DNA of 24,742 bases from Ornithomonoglobus_A sp034090805 (GCA_034090805.1 JAXDRV010000031.1:1-24742), one strand, 5' to 3'. Shown: positions 7,737 through 16,090, counted from the stretch's first letter. Notes: generated from the letters alone by a model not told the origin. Numbers and translations are program-made.

Positions 7737-7940
7737 TTGTAAAATGCGGGCTTTATGCTTGATTTCGGTTCAGATCTCCCTCGCCGAATCAAGCATAAAC
7801 ATCATAAATTCTTCCGAAGCCATAAAAGCTTGCAGGATTTGAGAGTGTTTTTGAGTTTTTTCGGACGAGTTCCCGCAAGGGATGTTTGAGTACGAATAAA
7901 ATCAAAAATACTCTCAAATCCCAAACCGATATTTTACAAT
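7737..7940 (+). repeat. Dispersed structured repeat, copy 1
   Basis: Copy 1 of three related elements. Terminal inverted repeats TTGTAAAAT (7737-7745) and ATTTTACAA (7931-7939) enclose a 5' hairpin with a perfect 10-bp stem ATGCTTGATT/AATCAAGCAT (7755-7764, 7787-7796) and a long 3' hairpin whose arms start GGATTTGAGAG (7835) and end CTCTCAAATCC (7921). The loop of the latter carries GGACGAGTT, CCCGCAAGGG (a GNRA-type tetraloop helix) and GTTTGAGTACGAATAAA. It occupies most of the 248-bp gap between metG and the AI-2E-family gene and runs opposite to both genes. Confidence 0.85.
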
Positions 7941-7951
7941 AACCTATGTGA

Positions 7952-9100
7952 TTATTCCGAATCATCGGATAAAATATATTCCTTCAGCGAATGAAGCGTG
8001 CGGCCTGTTTTTTTGAATACCTGCTTCACTATGGCAATGGGTGTATCAAATATACCGCCCTTGTACAGGCTCAGTATCAGCAGCATAATCAACGGACCTG
8101 CGATAAGACCGCCGACGCTTAGTGTTCTGTAGCCTATGTACATTGACATAAGCGTTACAAGCGGGTTCATGCCGATATTTGTGCTGACAAGCTTAGGCTC
8201 TATAAGATGACGGGTGAGAGCTATCGAGGCGTACACGAGTATAAGGCAAAAGCCTGTTTTCGGGTCACCGTTCAGAAAGCTCATCACACTCCATGGCCAC
8301 AGTATCAGTCCGCTGCCGAATATCGGGAGAGCATCAAGCAGAGCAATGCCCAAAGCAATCAAAATCCAATACCTCACCCCGATAATAATAAACCATATCG
8401 ACATTATTGTTGCCGTTACCGACATAATTATAAGCTGCGCCTTTAAGTAGCCGCCAAGATAATGACGTACCTGCGCCCATACGAGTGCCGTCTTTGTTGA
8501 TTGGGTTTTAAAAAGGCGGCCGATGATTTTGCTGAGCGAGGCGGAATTTGTCACCATGAAATACAGTGACAGTATTCCGACTATAGTCGCAACAAAAACG
8601 TTAGGCATTGCCTTGAAAAAGCGTCCGGCATAATCCATGACGAGATTTGTTGCGCTGCCTGTGTTGGAAAATGCTCCGTCAAGTGCGGTGCGCACCGTTT
8701 CCGGCAGCGAATTGTAAAATACGTACAGCTTATCTATGGCGTTTGAATACTGACTTACAAAATATTCCTTAAGGTCGGGATTATTCGTAAAAAGCTGCTT
8801 TGCCTGACCTGAAAGTGAGCTTGCGCCCCAGTATATAAGCCCCGAAACTATTCCCAAGGCGCACAGTATTACAAGGATTACCGTCATGCCTCTGGGTATA
8901 TGCAGACGCTTCTGCAAAATATCCGCAAGCGGATTTATTGCCTTTGAAATCACATATCCGATTATAAAAGGCAGCAAAAGTCCCGTAAGATAGCCGAGAA
9001 TATCAATTATCACAGGTGTGAGCAGATACAGAGCCGCACCTGCGATAATTACAACAACGGGCCAAAGGAGTATTTTAAGGTCTGATTTATTCCATTTCAT
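7952..9100 (-). CDS. AI-2E family transporter (YtvI/PerM-like)
   Basis: This 382-residue polytopic membrane protein belongs to the AI-2E/PerM family, whose members export small molecules or exchange ions; the substrate cannot be told from sequence. An N-terminal pair of hydrophobic segments (about residues 10-60), a central soluble region (about 90-150) and a C-terminal set of helices with the family segments SIWFIIIGVRYWILIALG and LPIFGSG are visible. I chose the ATG at 9100, which has GAAAGGAGG six bases upstream; an ATG at 9136 in the same frame lacks a binding site and would add 12 hydrophilic residues. It follows the apgM-type gene by 45 bp on the same strand. Confidence 0.88.
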   Translation of the reverse strand: MKWNKSDLKILLWPVVVIIAGAALYLLTPVIIDILGYLTGLLLPFIIGYVISKAINPLADILQKRLHIPRGMTVILVILCALGIVSGLIYWGASSLSGQAKQLFTNNPDLKEYFVSQYSNAIDKLYVFYNSLPETVRTALDGAFSNTGSATNLVMDYAGRFFKAMPNVFVATIVGILSLYFMVTNSASLSKIIGRLFKTQSTKTALVWAQVRHYLGGYLKAQLIIMSVTATIMSIWFIIIGVRYWILIALGIALLDALPIFGSGLILWPWSVMSFLNGDPKTGFCLILVYASIALTRHLIEPKLVSTNIGMNPLVTLMSMYIGYRTLSVGGLIAGPLIMLLILSLYKGGIFDTPIAIVKQVFKKTGRTLHSLKEYILSDDSE

Positions 9101-9145
9101 ACGAGTCCTCCTTTCGGAAGGGAATATGCCGTACAATGCGGCTTT

Positions 9146-10357
9146 TTATCGGTTTAAAAAACGATTCATAAGGGTGTAGCCCTTGTCTGTATAAATACCT
9201 GTTTTCTTTCCGTTTTCTTCCGTGTATGAAAGACCGCTGCCACCGTCTGTTTTTGTGCTGTCAAAAATGATGTACGGCACGGGGTCGCTTACGTGTGTTT
9301 TCAGCTTTATCGGAGTGGGGTGGTCGGGCATGATAAGCATTTTGTAATCAATGCCTCTTTCCTCGAGGTTATCCTTGAGGAATTTTATAACCTTTTTGTC
9401 GATTGTTTCAACGGCAAGCTTCTTTTTGTCGGGAAGTCCCTGGTGACCCATTTCATCGGGAGCCTCCATGTGAACATACACAAAATCGCTGCCGCCGAGA
9501 AGTGCGTCAAGAGCTGCCTGTGCCTTGCCGTCCCAGTTTGTTTCGCAGTTGCCGGTTGCACCCTCAACGTCAATCGACTCCATACCGGCGCACTTTGCTA
9601 TGCCCTTGATGAGGTCAACGGCACTTATAACGCTGCCCTTTAAGCCGAATTTTGCTTCAAAGTTGTCAAGCTGAGGCTTTGTTCCCTCGCCCCATACCCA
9701 TATTGAGGTGGCGGGATTTTTGCCCTCGGCAATACGCTTTTTGTTGACGGGGTGATCTCTTAAAATTTTCTCACTGCGTTTCATCATATCGAGAAGAATT
9801 TCCGCACCGTCGCCCTTGGGGAGGTAGTCGCCGATTTTTCTGTCGGAGATGTCGTGCGGAGGTGTAAGCTCAACGTTTGTCGAGCCGCCGTCCCAAACCG
9901 TCAGATGACGGTAGCTTATGCCGGGATAGAATTTTATTGCGTCCGTGTTAAGCTCCGCCGCAACAGCCTCGATAAGCTGCGCCGCCTCCTCGGTAGTTAT
10001 TTCGCCGGAGGAATAGTCAAGCATTGTTTTGTCGCTGTAGTCCTCCTCATCTGAAAGCGTTACGAGATTGCAGCGGAAGGTCACATCGGTATCCTTAAGG
10101 GGAACGCCTATAGACGCAGCCTCCAGTGGCGAACGTCCCGAATAGCATTTTTTTGTGTCATAGCCCATAACGGACAGATTTGCAACATCGCTGCCCGGCT
10201 TCATTCCGTCCTGAACCGTTTTAACGATACCGAGCTCGCCGTGTGCGGACATATAATCCATAATCGGCTTGTCCGCAACCTCAAGAACGGTCTTTCCGCC
10301 GAAAGCGTCAACGGGATAATCCGCCATGCCGTCGCCGAGAATAACAATATATTTCAT
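9146..10357 (-). CDS. apgM: Archaeal-type 2,3-BPG-independent phosphoglycerate mutase (possible homoserine kinase)
   Basis: The 403-residue protein belongs to the alkaline-phosphatase superfamily branch of archaeal-type phosphoglycerate mutases. It shows the metal-binding N-terminus VILGDGMADYP, the block GSDVANLSVMGYD containing the likely phosphorylated serine, SGRSPLEAASIGV, and the C-terminal metal motifs HMEAPDEMGHQG and MPDHPTP. Enzymes of this group interconvert 3- and 2-phosphoglycerate, but a bacterial subgroup has been proposed to be homoserine kinase. Because a canonical gpmI sits directly upstream (28-bp gap, same strand), a second glycolytic mutase would be redundant, and homoserine kinase is a serious alternative. 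Sequence alone does not decide this. Confidence 0.85.
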   Translation of the reverse strand: MKYIVILGDGMADYPVDAFGGKTVLEVADKPIMDYMSAHGELGIVKTVQDGMKPGSDVANLSVMGYDTKKCYSGRSPLEAASIGVPLKDTDVTFRCNLVTLSDEEDYSDKTMLDYSSGEITTEEAAQLIEAVAAELNTDAIKFYPGISYRHLTVWDGGSTNVELTPPHDISDRKIGDYLPKGDGAEILLDMMKRSEKILRDHPVNKKRIAEGKNPATSIWVWGEGTKPQLDNFEAKFGLKGSVISAVDLIKGIAKCAGMESIDVEGATGNCETNWDGKAQAALDALLGGSDFVYVHMEAPDEMGHQGLPDKKKLAVETIDKKVIKFLKDNLEERGIDYKMLIMPDHPTPIKLKTHVSDPVPYIIFDSTKTDGGSGLSYTEENGKKTGIYTDKGYTLMNRFLNR

Positions 10358-10384
10358 TGAATGTCACTGCCTTTCGAGTTTACT

Positions 10385-11908
10385 TTATTTTACGATAAGG
10401 CTCTCGCCTGTCATTTCCGACGGCTGCTCAAGTCCCATAAGCTCAAGCATTGTCGGGCATAGGTCGCAGAGTCTGCCGTTCTTGACCTTTATATCGCCTG
10501 CTCCGACAACAATCATCGGAACGGGGTTTGTGGTGTGAGCTGTGAATACCGCTTTTGTTTCGGGATCAATCAGGCAGTCCGCATTTCCGTGGTCGGCGGT
10601 GATGATAACCTTGCCGCCCTTTGCGAGTATTGCGTCAACCGTTTTGCCCACGCATTCGTCAACAGCCTCAACAGCCTGCACCGCAGCGTCAAATACGCCT
10701 GTGTGACCTACCATATCGCAGTTTGCGTAGTTTAATATAATAACGTCGAACTTGTCCGAATTTATTGCGTCGACAACTGCGTCCGCAACCTCGTATGCGC
10801 TCATCTCCGGCTTCATATCGAACGTTTCAACGTCCGGCGATTTGATTAAGATACGTTCCTCGCCGGGGAACTGCTTTTCCTCACCGCCGTTAAAGAAGAA
10901 CGTTACGTGAGCGTATTTCTGTGTTTCGGCAATTCTGAGCTGAGTAAGACCCTTTTCGGAAATGTATTCGCCGAACGTCATGTGCAGCTGCTCCGGGGGA
11001 TATGCAACCGTTACGTTGGGCATTTCCGCATCGTACTGAGCCATACATACGTAATTTAACTTCATAAATCCGCATTTTCTTTCAAAGCCGCAAAAATCCG
11101 GATCAACGAACGCTCTTGTAATCTGACGTGCTCTGTCGGGACGGAAGTTGAAGCAGATAACGCTGTCGCCGTCCTTTATCATGCCGTTTTTGTCTGTTAC
11201 GGCAGGGATAACAAACTCGTCGGTTACATCGTTTGCATAGGAATTTTTGATTGCATCAACGGGATCGGATTCCTGAACTCCCTCGCCTAATGTCATTGCG
11301 TCAAAGGCTTTTTCGACTCTGTCCCATGCGTTGTCACGATCCATCGCATAAAAACGTCCCATAACGGTTGCTACGCTGCCGACACCGATTTTCTTTGTTT
11401 CGTCAACAAGCTGCTGCATGAAGTCTGCGCCTGAGGTCGGGGGAACGTCACGTCCGTCAAGGAAGCAGTGAATGTACACCTTGTCAAGCCCTTGCTTTTT
11501 TGCCATTTCAAGGAGTCCGTAAAGATGCTCGTTGTGCGAGTGAACTCCGCCGTTTGAGAGCAGACCTATAAGATGGAGCGAGGTACCGTTTGCCTTGCAC
11601 GCTGCCATAGCGTCCGAAAGAGGCTTGTTGTCGTAGATTTTTCCGTCCTCGATGTCCTTTGAAATCTTAACAAGCATCTGATACACAACTCTGCCTGCAC
11701 CGATGTTGGTGTGACCTACCTCGCTGTTTCCCATCTGACCGTCGGGAAGTCCCACGTCAAGACCGCTTGCAGAAAGCTGCGAATTGGGATACTCCGCAAA
11801 GTATTTGTCAAGATTGGGCTTTTTTGCCGCTGCAACGGCATTGCCCTCTGTTGTTTTGTTAAGTCCGTAGCCGTCCATAATAATTAAAGCCACAGGTGAT
11901 TTACTCAT
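10385..11908 (-). CDS. gpmI: 2,3-bisphosphoglycerate-independent phosphoglycerate mutase
   Basis: GpmI interconverts 3-phosphoglycerate and 2-phosphoglycerate in glycolysis using two manganese ions and a phosphoserine intermediate. The 507-residue length is typical. The N-terminal metal site LIIMDGYG, the catalytic serine in GQMGNSEVGHTNIGAGR (about residues 58-74), the substrate segments HCFLDGRDVPP and MGRFYAMDRD, and the late metal motifs NYANCDMVGHTG and ITADHGNAD are all intact. The ATG at 11908 follows GGAGGATTAAT; an in-frame upstream ATG would add a poorly conserved dozen residues. The start codon overlaps the stop of a 68-codon open frame as ATGA (see the element upstream). Confidence 0.96.
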   Translation of the reverse strand: MSKSPVALIIMDGYGLNKTTEGNAVAAAKKPNLDKYFAEYPNSQLSASGLDVGLPDGQMGNSEVGHTNIGAGRVVYQMLVKISKDIEDGKIYDNKPLSDAMAACKANGTSLHLIGLLSNGGVHSHNEHLYGLLEMAKKQGLDKVYIHCFLDGRDVPPTSGADFMQQLVDETKKIGVGSVATVMGRFYAMDRDNAWDRVEKAFDAMTLGEGVQESDPVDAIKNSYANDVTDEFVIPAVTDKNGMIKDGDSVICFNFRPDRARQITRAFVDPDFCGFERKCGFMKLNYVCMAQYDAEMPNVTVAYPPEQLHMTFGEYISEKGLTQLRIAETQKYAHVTFFFNGGEEKQFPGEERILIKSPDVETFDMKPEMSAYEVADAVVDAINSDKFDVIILNYANCDMVGHTGVFDAAVQAVEAVDECVGKTVDAILAKGGKVIITADHGNADCLIDPETKAVFTAHTTNPVPMIVVGAGDIKVKNGRLCDLCPTMLELMGLEQPSEMTGESLIVK

Positions 11909-11949
11909 ATTAATCCTCCATTCCGCCGCCATACGGCGGCACAAATCAT

Positions 11950-12114
11950 AATGTGGAAAAGAAGCTTATCATCAATTTTGCTCCGCAAAAGCCGCACTCC
12001 GTGCGTCCGCCCTTCTTGGCGGTGAGTGCAGGTCGCTCGAAAGGCTGCCGCCGACGTATGTATATACTTCAAGGCTGACTTTCGAGATGAGATGCGCCGC
12101 TTATTTTTCACATT
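11950..12114 (-). repeat. Highly structured leader element upstream of gpmI
   Basis: Outer arms 11950-11965 and 12099-12114 pair at 14 of 16 positions. Inside are a perfect 6-bp stem (GCACTC 11994, GAGTGC 12024) enclosing a 5-bp hairpin (CCGCC 12007, GGCGG 12018), and a perfect 8-bp stem (CTCGAAAG 12036, CTTTCGAG 12079). A second short hairpin GCCGCC/GGCGGC lies between it and gpmI. A 68-codon frame (12111 to 11905, GTG start) has GGAAGGA at good spacing and ends overlapping the gpmI ATG, but its basic composition and the dense palindromes argue for a structured or repeat element rather than a conserved protein. It fills the 227-bp gap between the SLH gene and gpmI. Confidence 0.5.
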
Positions 12115-12135
12115 AATTGTCCTTCCTTTCAGAAT

Positions 12136-13041
12136 TTATAATATAATCATTACCACAGTATATTCATCATCATTCGTTTCCTTGAGAATAAATTCTCCCC
12201 TCATATAGAGCAGGTCGTAAACGGCATCGCCGTCCACAACGCCGCATATGAGCGTTCTCGGTGCTGTCACGTATTCAGTGCCGAGCCGCCTTGCGTAGTT
12301 TATCTTAAGCTCCACGTATCCGCTCCTGAGCGAGGAGCTGCTGCGGGAGGTGTTCGTTATCATTCCGTTTACGTAATACGCATGGTGGTATTTTATCAGC
12401 GGGCAAAGATAACTCAAACCTCTGCCCTGCATGATAAACGGGACAAAATCACCGCCGACAAGCCGATAGTCCGCCATTGGCGCCTCAAGAGCGACTGCAA
12501 TCATATACGCAAGCTCACCCTTTGTGATGTATCGTTTGTAATCGGATAAATCTATGCGGTCGGTTATGTCGAGATCGTTTGCATATTTCATGTATCCCGA
12601 CGGATAGCCGCCGACGCTTTCGGCAAACAGCTCATACCCCAAGGCTCTGACGATTATCGTACACGCCTGGTCGAGGGTAATCTCATCGTCCGGAGCAAAA
12701 TTGCCGCCGCCCACGCCGGTAATCAGCGCAAGGTCGGACGCTGCCTGAATATATCCCGATGCCCAGTGCTGCAGCGGAACGTCCGAAAACTCCGTTTCGG
12801 TCTTTGTGCAGGAGCTGCCGAGAGCCGAAAACGCTTCAACCATAAGCTTTGTCGCCTCGGAGCGTTTCACTGTTGCATCGGGGTGAAATTCATGATTTTC
12901 ATCTCCGCTTACAATATCAAGTGCGTTAAGCACCGTTATTTCCTTTTCAAATTCATGACCTTTAATGTCGGTAATGCCGGCAGCTGCTGCGGAAATCCCG
13001 AAAACAGCCGCAAAAGCGATTAAAAATAATAATTTTTTCAT
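12136..13041 (-). CDS. Secreted S-layer-homology (SLH) domain protein
   Basis: This 301-residue exported protein starts with a lipid-free signal peptide (about residues 1-21, ending AAAAG). Two clear SLH repeats and a degenerate third follow: about 24-75 (ITVLNALDIVSGDENHEFHP, then RSEATKLMVEAF), 85-135 (FSDVPLQHWASGYIQAA, then ITLDQACTIIVRALGY) and about 145-190 (YANDLDITDRI, then ITKGELAYMIAVAL). SLH repeats bind pyruvylated secondary wall polymers and anchor surface proteins. The C-terminal 110 residues resemble no domain I recognise. The tpiA terminator ends about 10 bp before its start, the ribosome binding site is weak (ACGGGAAATT), and I see no obvious promoter, so expression may depend on read-through. 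Confidence 0.88.
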   Translation of the reverse strand: MKKLLFLIAFAAVFGISAAAAGITDIKGHEFEKEITVLNALDIVSGDENHEFHPDATVKRSEATKLMVEAFSALGSSCTKTETEFSDVPLQHWASGYIQAASDLALITGVGGGNFAPDDEITLDQACTIIVRALGYELFAESVGGYPSGYMKYANDLDITDRIDLSDYKRYITKGELAYMIAVALEAPMADYRLVGGDFVPFIMQGRGLSYLCPLIKYHHAYYVNGMITNTSRSSSSLRSGYVELKINYARRLGTEYVTAPRTLICGVVDGDAVYDLLYMRGEFILKETNDDEYTVVMIIL

Positions 13042-13052
13042 AATTTCCCGTA

Positions 13053-13102
13053 GAAAACAGGAGCCGCTGCGTAAAAATTGGTAATTTCAGCGCAACAGCT
13101 CC
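13053..13102 (-). terminator. Terminator after tpiA
   Basis: On the minus strand a 12-bp stem with two G-T pairs (13060-13071 with 13091-13102) contains an inner AAATT/AATTT pairing and is followed by TGTTTTCT. It lies between tpiA and the SLH gene and ends about 10 bp before the SLH start. Confidence 0.7.
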
Positions 13103-13116
13103 CCCTTGCCGTCAAT

Positions 13117-13869
13117 TTATTTTGCTGCGTCGGTTATAACAGCGAAGTCCGCCGATTTGAGCGAAGCACCGCCGATAAGTCCGCCGTCTATATTTTCCTT
13201 TGCGAGCAGACCTGCGCAGTTTTTAGCGTTCATTGAGCCACCGTACTGGATTGTGATTTCCTTTGCGCAAGCGTCACAGTAAAGCTCTGCAAGTACGCCT
13301 CTGATTGCGCCGCAAACCTCCTCTGCCTGGTCGTCGGTAGCGGTTTTGCCCGTGCCGATTGCCCAGATAGGCTCGTATGCAACTACAACCTTTTTAGCGT
13401 CCTCTGCGCTGATTCCGGCAAATGCCTTCTTAATCTGGATTGAGATTAAGTCCATTGTTATGCCGGCCTCTCTCTGCTCAAGACTTTCGCCGCAGCAGAT
13501 GATGGGGATAAGACCCTTTTCAAGAGCCTTCTTTGCCTTGAGGTTTACTGTTTCGTCTGTTTCGTTGTTGTATTCACGTCTTTCGCTGTGACCGATGATA
13601 ACGTACTGAACGCCGAGGTCAACGAGCATATCTGCGCTTACCTCGCCCGTGAATGCACCCTTGTCCTCAAAGTGAAGATTTTCAGCGCCGATTTTCACAT
13701 GAGTGCCCTTAGCAGCCTCAACAGCCGGTGCAAGACACACATACGGAGTGCAGCAAACAACCTCGCACTGAGCGCCCTTTGTAGCCTCAACGACCTCTTT
13801 AACGTAATCATACGTTTCCGAGGGAAGCTTGTTCATTTTCCAGTTACCTGCAATAATATATTTTCCCAT
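13117..13869 (-). CDS. tpiA: Triosephosphate isomerase
   Basis: TpiA interconverts dihydroxyacetone phosphate and glyceraldehyde 3-phosphate. The 250-residue TIM barrel has the N-terminal AGNWKMNKL with the catalytic lysine (residue 12), the catalytic histidine in IIGHSERR (about residue 94), the catalytic glutamate and loop 6 in AYEPIWAIGTGKTA (about 165-178), and the phosphate-binding YGGSM and GLIGGASL. An AAAGGAG binding site precedes the ATG. It follows pgk by 23 bp and shares its promoter; a strong terminator follows. Confidence 0.97.
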   Translation of the reverse strand: MGKYIIAGNWKMNKLPSETYDYVKEVVEATKGAQCEVVCCTPYVCLAPAVEAAKGTHVKIGAENLHFEDKGAFTGEVSADMLVDLGVQYVIIGHSERREYNNETDETVNLKAKKALEKGLIPIICCGESLEQREAGITMDLISIQIKKAFAGISAEDAKKVVVAYEPIWAIGTGKTATDDQAEEVCGAIRGVLAELYCDACAKEITIQYGGSMNAKNCAGLLAKENIDGGLIGGASLKSADFAVITDAAK

Positions 13870-13892
13870 TGTTATTATCTCCTTTTTGTCGA

Positions 13893-15080
13893 TTATTTAT
13901 CGTTAAGTGCCGCAATACCCGGAAGTACCTTGCCTTCGAGGAATTCCATCGATGCGCCGCCGCCTGTTGAGATGTGGCTCATCTTTGAACCCAGACCTGC
14001 CTGGTTTACCGCAGCAACGCTGTCGCCGCCGCCGATGATTGTTGTTGCGTCGATTTCAGCAAGCACCTGTGCGATTGCGTTTGTGCCCTTTGCAAAATTC
14101 GGCATCTCAAATACGCCCATGGGACCGTTCCATACAACAGTCTTTGCAGTCTTTAATACGTCCGAGAAAAGCGCAACCGACTTGGGACCTATGTCAAGAC
14201 CCATCCAGCCGTCCTCGATGTCGCCGTCAACAACCTTTGATTCTGCGTCATTGCTGAATTCCTTTGCAACAACCGTATCAACGGGAAGCACGATCTTGTC
14301 GCCTGCTTTTTCAAGCATCTTCTTTGCGTAATCGATATAATCCGGCTCAAGCAGCGAGGTACCTGTTGTTCTGCCCATTGCAGCCTCGAATGTGTATGCC
14401 ATACCGCCGCCGATTATCAGCTTGTCAACCTTGTCCAAAAGATTCTCGATAACGGAAATCTTTGACGATACCTTTGAACCGCCCAAAACTGCAACAAGAG
14501 GTCTTACGGGATCGTTTACCGCATTGCCGAGGAATTCGATTTCTTTCTGAATCAAATATCCCGCAACAGCCGGCTTAAGCAGCTCCGAAACACCTACGTT
14601 TGAGCAGTGCGCTCTGTGAGCCGTACCGAAAGCGTCGTTTACGAACAGGTCTGCAAGCGATGCAAGCTCCTCTGAAAATTCCTTAACATTCTTTGTTTCT
14701 TCTTTTCTGTAGCGTGTGTTCTGAAGAAGAACAACGTCGCCCTCGTTCATAGCCGCAACGGCAGCCTTTGCGTTTTCGCCGACAACATTGTCATCAGCCG
14801 CAAAAACAACCTCTTTGCCCAGCTTTTCCGAAAGATTCTTTGCAACCGGTGCAAGAGAAAGCGAGGGAACAGGCTCACCCTTGGGCTTGCCCATGTGTGA
14901 GCAAAGGATAACCTTTGCACCGTTCTCCATAAGATATTTTATTGTGGGAAGCGCACCGACGATACGATTCTCGTCAGTGATGTTTCCGTCAGCGTCCAGG
15001 GGAACGTTAAAGTCGCATCTTACCAGAACCTTCTTGCCTTTTACGTCAATGTCTTCAACAGTTAATTTGTTGTACGTCAT
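13893..15080 (-). CDS. pgk: Phosphoglycerate kinase
   Basis: Pgk transfers phosphate from 1,3-bisphosphoglycerate to ADP, the first ATP-producing step of lower glycolysis. The 395-residue protein shows the N-terminal substrate site RCDFNVPLD (residues 22-30), SHMGKPKG, the hinge region with NDAFGTAHRAH, the nucleotide-binding GPMGVFEMPNFAKGT, and the C-terminal GGGDSVAAVNQ and STGGGASMEFLEG. An AAAGGAG site precedes the ATG at 15080. It is the first gene of the pgk-tpiA unit; gap and eno are not in the window. Confidence 0.97.
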   Translation of the reverse strand: MTYNKLTVEDIDVKGKKVLVRCDFNVPLDADGNITDENRIVGALPTIKYLMENGAKVILCSHMGKPKGEPVPSLSLAPVAKNLSEKLGKEVVFAADDNVVGENAKAAVAAMNEGDVVLLQNTRYRKEETKNVKEFSEELASLADLFVNDAFGTAHRAHCSNVGVSELLKPAVAGYLIQKEIEFLGNAVNDPVRPLVAVLGGSKVSSKISVIENLLDKVDKLIIGGGMAYTFEAAMGRTTGTSLLEPDYIDYAKKMLEKAGDKIVLPVDTVVAKEFSNDAESKVVDGDIEDGWMGLDIGPKSVALFSDVLKTAKTVVWNGPMGVFEMPNFAKGTNAIAQVLAEIDATTIIGGGDSVAAVNQAGLGSKMSHISTGGGASMEFLEGKVLPGIAALNDK

Positions 15081-15136
15081 TATAAAAATCTCCTTTGCTT
15101 TTTTTTAAACTGCAACCGCAGTCTTACTTATTATAT

Positions 15137-15165
15137 ATTATATCTAAATTTGCGCAATTTTTCAA
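15137..15165 (-). promoter_or_regulatory. Sigma-A promoter of pgk-tpiA
   Basis: On the minus strand TTGAAA (15165-15160), a 17-bp spacer and TATAAT (15142-15137) lie about 57 bp before the pgk start codon. Confidence 0.75.
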
Positions 15166-15249
15166 TAGCAATCTAAAAATTTGTTAAAAAAATGCCGATT
15201 TTATTTATATCAATCCATAAGAGGACGATTTTTCGGTTTGTTTTTGTGA

Positions 15250-15759
15250 TTATGTACAAAAAAACTCCACTGCACGTACTGCCGCCCATACGGAAACTGC
15301 GTCGCACAGGAGCGCTATCGGAAGTATTTTGGCTGCGGAGCGCACACGTGTGCGGGCATAGTATACGGACACGCAGTAAAAGGTGGTTTCCGTTGCGCCC
15401 ATGATGACGGAGGCGGAACGTCCGGCAAAGCTGTCTGCGCCGTACCGGGACAAAAGCTCCGACAGTATTCCCAAAGCACCGCCGCCCGATACGGGACGTA
15501 TTGCCGCTATCGGCAGAACCTCACGAGGAATACCAAAGAAATCGGCTGCCGGAGCAGCGGCGTTTATGAGCATATCGAGAGCTCCCGATGCACGAAGCAT
15601 TGAGGCGGCGGCGGTGACGGCAAGCAGCGGCGGAAAAATGCTTTTCAGCACCGCAAAGCCCTCACACGCACCCTCAATAAACAGGTCGTAGGTGCGCTGT
15701 CTGCGTACATGAGAAAGAATAATTATAACGCTTATAATAAGCGGCAGAATATAATCCAT
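15250..15759 (-). CDS. spmB: Spore maturation protein B (nucleoside-recognition/Gate domain)
   Basis: This 169-residue integral membrane protein matches SpmB, which with SpmA promotes spore-core dehydration. The hallmark segments are an N-terminal hydrophobic helix (about residues 3-18), GFAVLKSIFPPLLAVTAA, PREVLPIAAIRPVSGGGALGIL (about 80-101) and GATETTFYCVSVYY (about 122-135). I chose the ATG at 15759, nine bases after GGGAGG; an in-frame TTG at 15774 would put the ribosome binding site inside the gene. The usual partner spmA is not adjacent in this window, so it may lie elsewhere or be missing. Together with sigH it supports a spore-forming host. Confidence 0.88.
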   Translation of the reverse strand: MDYILPLIISVIIILSHVRRQRTYDLFIEGACEGFAVLKSIFPPLLAVTAAASMLRASGALDMLINAAAPAADFFGIPREVLPIAAIRPVSGGGALGILSELLSRYGADSFAGRSASVIMGATETTFYCVSVYYARTRVRSAAKILPIALLCDAVSVWAAVRAVEFFCT

Positions 15760-15796
15760 AGCGGCACCTCCCAATATTATATTTATGTTACAACTG

Positions 15797-15825
15797 TTGC
15801 AATATTCGCGGTGGTGTGGTATACT
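15797..15825 (+). promoter_or_regulatory. Probable promoter of the MBOAT gene
   Basis: TTGCAA (15797-15802), a 17-bp spacer and TATACT (15820-15825) predict a start near 15832. This places repeat copy 2 at the very beginning of the transcript, in a leader of about 300 nt. A divergent promoter for spmB probably shares this region but I see no well-spaced boxes. Confidence 0.5.
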
Positions 15826-15833
15826 TTAGTGTG

Positions 15834-16090
15834 ATTGCGAAATGCAAAATTTCTTCGGAATTTGAGATATTTATGATTACGGGGCGGCAGGGACACCGCC
15901 CCCTACACACCCTCACTGCGTTCGGAACTCGCCAAAACTTAATCATAAACATCACAAATTCTTACAAGATAGTAATTATTCGTAGGATTTGAGAGTGTTT
16001 TTAAGTTTGTTTGGACGAGTTACCGCAAGGGATGTTTGAGTACGAATAAACTCAAAAATACTCTCAAATCCCAAACTGACATTTCGCAAT
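15834..16090 (+). repeat. Dispersed structured repeat, copy 2
   Basis: Terminal inverted repeats ATTGCGAAATG (15834-15844) and CATTTCGCAAT (16080-16090) are a perfect 11-bp match. The 5' hairpin uses TTATGATT/AATCATAA and holds an extra GC hairpin, GGGGCGG with CCGCCCC (about 15880-15901), not seen in the other copies. The 3' hairpin runs from GGATTTGAGAG (15985) to CTCTCAAATCC (16071), with the conserved loop GGACGAGTT, CCGCAAGGG and GTTTGAGTACGAATAAA. It fills most of the 369-bp gap between spmB and the MBOAT gene and is probably transcribed in the MBOAT leader. Confidence 0.9.

Noticed and set aside
7704..7951. T-box or other riboswitch before metG
   Set aside because: The gap is occupied by repeat copy 1; I find no T-box sequence or terminator/antiterminator pair in the metG direction.
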